From Candidatus Dadabacteria bacterium (GTDB taxonomy: Bacteria; Desulfobacterota_D; UBA1144; Nemesobacterales; JADFKM01): a DNA stretch of 64,000 bases. Position numbers and translations under genes: made by a program. The notes beneath the pieces were generated by a model. It saw nothing but the letters and a program-made list of their open reading frames with translations. It was not told the origin of the DNA and did no database searches. The stretch lies in the NCBI GenBank assembly GCA_022564935.1, contig JADFKM010000002.1:5852-69851 (forward strand), written 5' to 3'. Of this stretch, positions 61,227 through 64,000 are shown one piece after another. Each line of letters begins with the position of its first letter. Position 1 is the stretch's first letter.

Positions 61227-62069
61227 TTAATCCATTCCATAGCCTATTCTTCTTCGTTTAACAATGTATTTATCCGTTCTCTTGTTCCTCCGGGTCTTTT
61301 TACCAATGGTGATCCATCCCCAGGGAGACACCGGATGGGGGTTTCCCTTGGTCGCCTTGCCCTCTCCTCCTCCATGAGGATGATCCACTGGGTTCATAGC
61401 GACCCCCCTGACCTTGGGTCTTCGCCCCTTGTGCCTGTTCCTGCCCGCCTTTCCTATCACAACAAGCTCATGCTCTATGTTGCTCACTCTCCCAATCGTA
61501 GCCATACAGCTAAGGTGAATCAGCCTTATCTCATCGGAGCACAGCTTAATCTGCGCATAGTTGCCTTCTTTTGCAACCAGATGGGATGAGCTTCCGGCGG
61601 AGCGGGCAAGCTTCCCTCCGGCTCCTGGCTTAAGCTCGATGTTATGTACGACGGTTCCCAGGGGGATGTTCCTCAAGAGAAGAGCGTTCCCCGCAGAAAT
61701 ATCGGAATCGGTTCCTGAAATCACTAGGTCACCGACACTCAAACCGTCGGGAGCGATGATGTATCGCTTTTCGCCGTCGGAGTAGTAAAGCAGGGCTATT
61801 CTGGCCGAGCGGTTAGGATCATACTCGATTGTAGCCACTTTCGCAGGTATGTTGAGTTTGTCCCTTTTAAAATCGATTATTCGGTAAAGGCGTTTGTGAC
61901 CACTCCCCCTGTGCCTGGAAGTGATGCGTCCTTGAAAATTCCTTCCCGTGTGCTTACGGAGCGGGACAGTGAGGGGCTTGTAGGGCCTGGTAGCGGTAAT
62001 CTCGGAGAAATCTAGGCCCGTCATAAATCTTCTGCCCGGAGTGACAGGTTTGAACTTTTTTATACCCAT
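61227..62069 (-). CDS. rplB: 50S ribosomal protein L2
   Basis: A 280-residue core protein near the peptidyl-transferase centre. The C-terminal [18 protein letters not shown] block with its conserved histidine, and [18 protein letters not shown], identify it. It starts 3 bases after rplW. Confidence 0.97.
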   Translation of the reverse strand: MGIKKFKPVTPGRRFMTGLDFSEITATRPYKPLTVPLRKHTGRNFQGRITSRHRGSGHKRLYRIIDFKRDKLNIPAKVATIEYDPNRSARIALLYYSDGEKRYIIAPDGLSVGDLVISGTDSDISAGNALLLRNIPLGTVVHNIELKPGAGGKLARSAGSSSHLVAKEGNYAQIKLCSDEIRLIHLSCMATIGRVSNIEHELVVIGKAGRNRHKGRRPKVRGVAMNPVDHPHGGGEGKATKGNPHPVSPWGWITIGKKTRRNKRTDKYIVKRRRIGYGMD

Positions 62070-62072
62070 CGA

Positions 62073-62360
62073 CTAAACTCCCTCAAAAAACTCAATGGTG
62101 CCTTCTTTTAATTTCACATAGGCCTTCTTGCAGGGCGACGTTCTGCCTACAACCCTTCCAAACCTCTTAACACTTTTGCCCGGAGTAACAAGCGTTCTTA
62201 CCTTGTCGACCTTGACGCCGAAGAGGTTTTCAACGGCCTTTTTTATCTCTTGTTTATTAGCCTTACCGTCAACTGAAAACACGTAACAGTTATTTTCTCT
62301 CAAATTTGTGGATTTCTCAGTAACAAGCGGCTGTTTAATGATATGGGTGGGATGCTTCAA
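62073..62360 (-). CDS. rplW: 50S ribosomal protein L23
   Basis: A 95-residue protein at the tunnel exit. [13 protein letters not shown] and [18 protein letters not shown] are typical. The best start is a TTG that overlaps the rplD stop (TTGA), with a perfect AGGAGGT nine bases upstream inside rplD. An ATG further upstream would overlap rplD by 37 bases and add a non-conserved leader. Confidence 0.93.
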   Translation of the reverse strand: MKHPTHIIKQPLVTEKSTNLRENNCYVFSVDGKANKQEIKKAVENLFGVKVDKVRTLVTPGKSVKRFGRVVGRTSPCKKAYVKLKEGTIEFFEGV

Positions 62361-62980
62361 TGGGCTAAGACCTCCTGAACTTTCCTTACACACTCTTCAG
62401 TCATAACAAGGGTATCAAACCTCAGAAGATCGTACACATTCAGGCCACCCGACTTGATAACCTTGACCCGCTTGAGGTTCCTCGCGGATTTAAGCAGAAT
62501 CTCATTGTCCTGCTCAATGACTATCAACGCCCGAGCTAAATCGAATGCCTCAATAAAATCAACAACCTGTTTAGTCTTTATTTCCGAGTAGTTAAAATCC
62601 TTTACCACAAACAGCGACCCATCAGTGTATTTGAGAGTAAGAGCGCTCAGCAAAGCGCTTTTCCTTACCTTTTTCGGAAGTCCTATAGACCAATCTTTAG
62701 GCTTAGGGCCGAACGCCACGCCGCCCTTTCGCCATTGCGGGGCGCGGGTCGTGCCCGCGCGAGCCCGGCCGGTGCCTTTCTGGCGCCACGGCTTCTTCCC
62801 GCCGCCGCTAACCTGGCTCCTTGTCTTAGTCGATGCGGTGCCCGAGCGCATGCGGGAGCGCTGCCAATTTACGACGTAATACAAAAGGTGCTCTTTTACA
62901 GGCGCTGCAAACACAGCAGGGTCGAGCTCAATAGTGCCGACCTTTTTCTTCTTCAAATCATATACGCTGCATTCAGGCAC
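62357..62980 (-). CDS. rplD: 50S ribosomal protein L4
   Basis: A 207-residue tunnel protein that also represses the S10 operon in other bacteria. The conserved loop [20 protein letters not shown], followed by [12 protein letters not shown], is clear. The start codon is GTG, one base past the rplC stop. The GC content around the loop (about 62710-62840) is higher than nearby. Confidence 0.96.
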   Translation of the reverse strand: MPECSVYDLKKKKVGTIELDPAVFAAPVKEHLLYYVVNWQRSRMRSGTASTKTRSQVSGGGKKPWRQKGTGRARAGTTRAPQWRKGGVAFGPKPKDWSIGLPKKVRKSALLSALTLKYTDGSLFVVKDFNYSEIKTKQVVDFIEAFDLARALIVIEQDNEILLKSARNLKRVKVIKSGGLNVYDLLRFDTLVMTEECVRKVQEVLAH

Positions 62981-62981
62981 T

Positions 62982-63629
62982 CTAATTTCTTCTCTTTGTC
63001 GTGTGTTTGAGTACTACCACCGAGCCGTTTGGCCCGGGAACAGAACCTCTAATGAGTAATATGTCGTTCTCAGGGTCCACCTTTACAACAGTCAAACCCT
63101 GAACAGAAACCTTCCTATCACCCATATGGCCCGGCATCTTCTGTCCCTTCCAAACCCTGGAGGGCCATGAATGCTGACCGATCGAGCCCGGTTTCCTGTG
63201 AGACATTCCACCATGAGAGTCGGGCTGTCCGGAGAAACCGTGTCTTTTCATTACGCCGGCAAACCCCTTTCCCTTGGATTTTCCATACACATCCACAATG
63301 TCTCCGCCTTTAAAAATATCGGCTTTTATCACATCGCCCAAGTTGTAATCATCAATGTCTCCGCCCAACAGGCCAAACTCTCTCAGCACCCGCAAGGGAC
63401 GGGTGCCCGCCGATTTGAAGTGACCGGCAATTGGCTTTGAAACCCTCTGCGCTTTTAGCTCCTCAAACCCCAGCTGGAGGGCCTCGTAACCATCGGTACC
63501 AGTGGTTTTCATCTGAACGACGTAGCAAGGGCCGGCCTTTATAGCGGTAACCACCTCCACGATGCCGTTATCGAGAAAGGTCTCTGTCATTCCAAGTTTT
63601 CTTCCAATTAATCCTTCAATCATCTCCAT
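62982..63629 (-). CDS. rplC: 50S ribosomal protein L3
   Basis: A 215-residue core protein. GLIGRKLGMTETF, the MKRHGFSGQPDSHGGMSHR loop and KMPGHMGDRKVSVQGL are diagnostic. The ATG shares one base with the rpsJ stop; a second ATG two codons later is also possible. Confidence 0.97.
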   Translation of the reverse strand: MEMIEGLIGRKLGMTETFLDNGIVEVVTAIKAGPCYVVQMKTTGTDGYEALQLGFEELKAQRVSKPIAGHFKSAGTRPLRVLREFGLLGGDIDDYNLGDVIKADIFKGGDIVDVYGKSKGKGFAGVMKRHGFSGQPDSHGGMSHRKPGSIGQHSWPSRVWKGQKMPGHMGDRKVSVQGLTVVKVDPENDILLIRGSVPGPNGSVVVLKHTTKRRN

Positions 63630-63949
63630 TATGAACCCGTAAGTTTAATTTCAACCTCCACTCCCGATGCCAAATCCAGCTTCATAAGAGCGTCGATGGT
63701 CTGTTGAGTCGGCTCCAGTATATCAACGAGCCTCTTGTGAGTCCTCACCTCAAAGTGCTCTCTCGAGTTCTTATCGACGTGAGGAGAACGGAGAACGCAA
63801 TACCTGCTGATATGCGTAGGCAAAGGAACGGGTCCCGCTATCCTGGCCCCCGTCCTTTTGGCGGTCTCCACTATCTCTTTTGCAGACTTGTCGAGCAGCC
63901 TATGGTCGAACGATTTTAATTTAATTCTTATTTTTGCAGCGCGATTCAT
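63629..63949 (-). CDS. rpsJ: 30S ribosomal protein S10
   Basis: A 106-residue protein, also known as Nus[24 protein letters not shown] and [13 protein letters not shown] are diagnostic. It is the first gene of the S10 cluster and lies 20 bases after the second tuf gene. Confidence 0.97.
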   Translation of the reverse strand: MNRAAKIRIKLKSFDHRLLDKSAKEIVETAKRTGARIAGPVPLPTHISRYCVLRSPHVDKNSREHFEVRTHKRLVDILEPTQQTIDALMKLDLASGVEVEIKLTGS

Positions 63950-63961
63950 TGCTTAAGCATT

Positions 63962-64000
63962 CCGGCACTTTACTCGATAATCTTTGTGACGACCCCGGCT
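63962..64000. repeat. Exact repeat of the tuf 3' end (copy of 24213-24251)
   Basis: 39 bases identical to the end of the first tuf, including 8 bases past the stop codon; the identity ends there. This is the edge of a duplicated gene, not a mobile element. Confidence 0.95.
63970..64000 (-). CDS. tuf: Elongation factor Tu (second copy), partial, 3' end only
   Basis: Only the last ten codons are inside the window. They encode the same end (VVTKIIE) as the first tuf and are base-for-base identical to it. The position before rpsJ matches the str operon order fusA-tuf-rpsJ. Confidence 0.9.
   Translation of the reverse strand, partial: AGVVTKIIE

Noticed and set aside
1-64000. CRISPR arrays, insertion sequences, prophage or rRNA genes
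   Set aside because: No regularly spaced repeats, transposase or integrase signatures, or rRNA-like sequence were seen when reading the window.

Overview
The window is a stretch of core chromosome from a Gram-negative bacterium of moderate GC content (about half, judged by eye). The outer-membrane biogenesis genes (bamA, skp/ompH, lolC, lolD, a lipoprotein signal) show a diderm cell. The linked order lysS-lolC-lolD-bamA-skp-fabZ, the merged S10/spc/alpha ribosomal cluster and the rpoBC block resemble deltaproteobacterial-type lineages, but I cannot name the phylum from sequence alone. No insertion sequence, CRISPR array, prophage or rRNA gene was seen.

Layout. 1-5.9 kb: the end of a VWA-domain gene, a metallophosphoesterase lipoprotein, two tRNA-thiolation genes (mtaB, mnmA) and a B12-binding radical SAM enzyme that resembles hopanoid C-3 methylase. 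6.2-9.9 kb: purL-purF. 9.9-26 kb (minus strand): one long transcription unit reading tRNA-Thr(TGT), tRNA-Tyr, tRNA-Gly, tRNA-Thr(GGT), tuf, tRNA-Trp, secE, nusG, rplK, rplA, rplJ, rplL, rpoB, rpoC, valS, with a near-consensus promoter before the first tRNA. 26-32.8 kb (minus): lysS-lolC-lolD-bamA-skp-fabZ. 32.9-41.7 kb: an MFS transporter, a small membrane protein, then gmk-relA/spoT, lepB, a small TM protein and pyrR-pyrB-pyrC. This pyrC lacks several metal ligands and looks like a catalytically dead PyrC'-type partner of PyrB. 42.1-45.9 kb: a mannose-1-phosphate guanylyltransferase, metF, a UbiE/MenG-type methyltransferase and a luciferase-like monooxygenase. 46-46.6 kb is degenerate and non-coding. 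46.6-48.5 kb: a translationally coupled pair, a fused cytidylyltransferase/CDP-alcohol phosphotransferase of the inositol-phosphate (IPCT-DIPPS) type and an HD-like hydrolase. 48.5-63.9 kb (minus): the S10-spc-alpha cluster from rpsJ to rplQ, complete except that rpmD is missing. The right edge enters a second tuf copy whose visible end is identical to the first.

Most genes cooperate in transcription, translation, envelope assembly and nucleotide synthesis. The accessory items of most interest are the inositol-phosphate-type fusion with its HD partner, the HpnR-like radical SAM enzyme, the dead dihydroorotase homologue, the long acidic tail on L17, the helical N-terminal extension on signal peptidase I, and several promoters whose -10 box lies only about 8-12 bases before the start codon with no clear ribosome binding site. 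Many core translation genes use GTG or TTG starts supported by strong Shine-Dalgarno sequences. rpmJ is present as a 37-codon gene with a GTG start.
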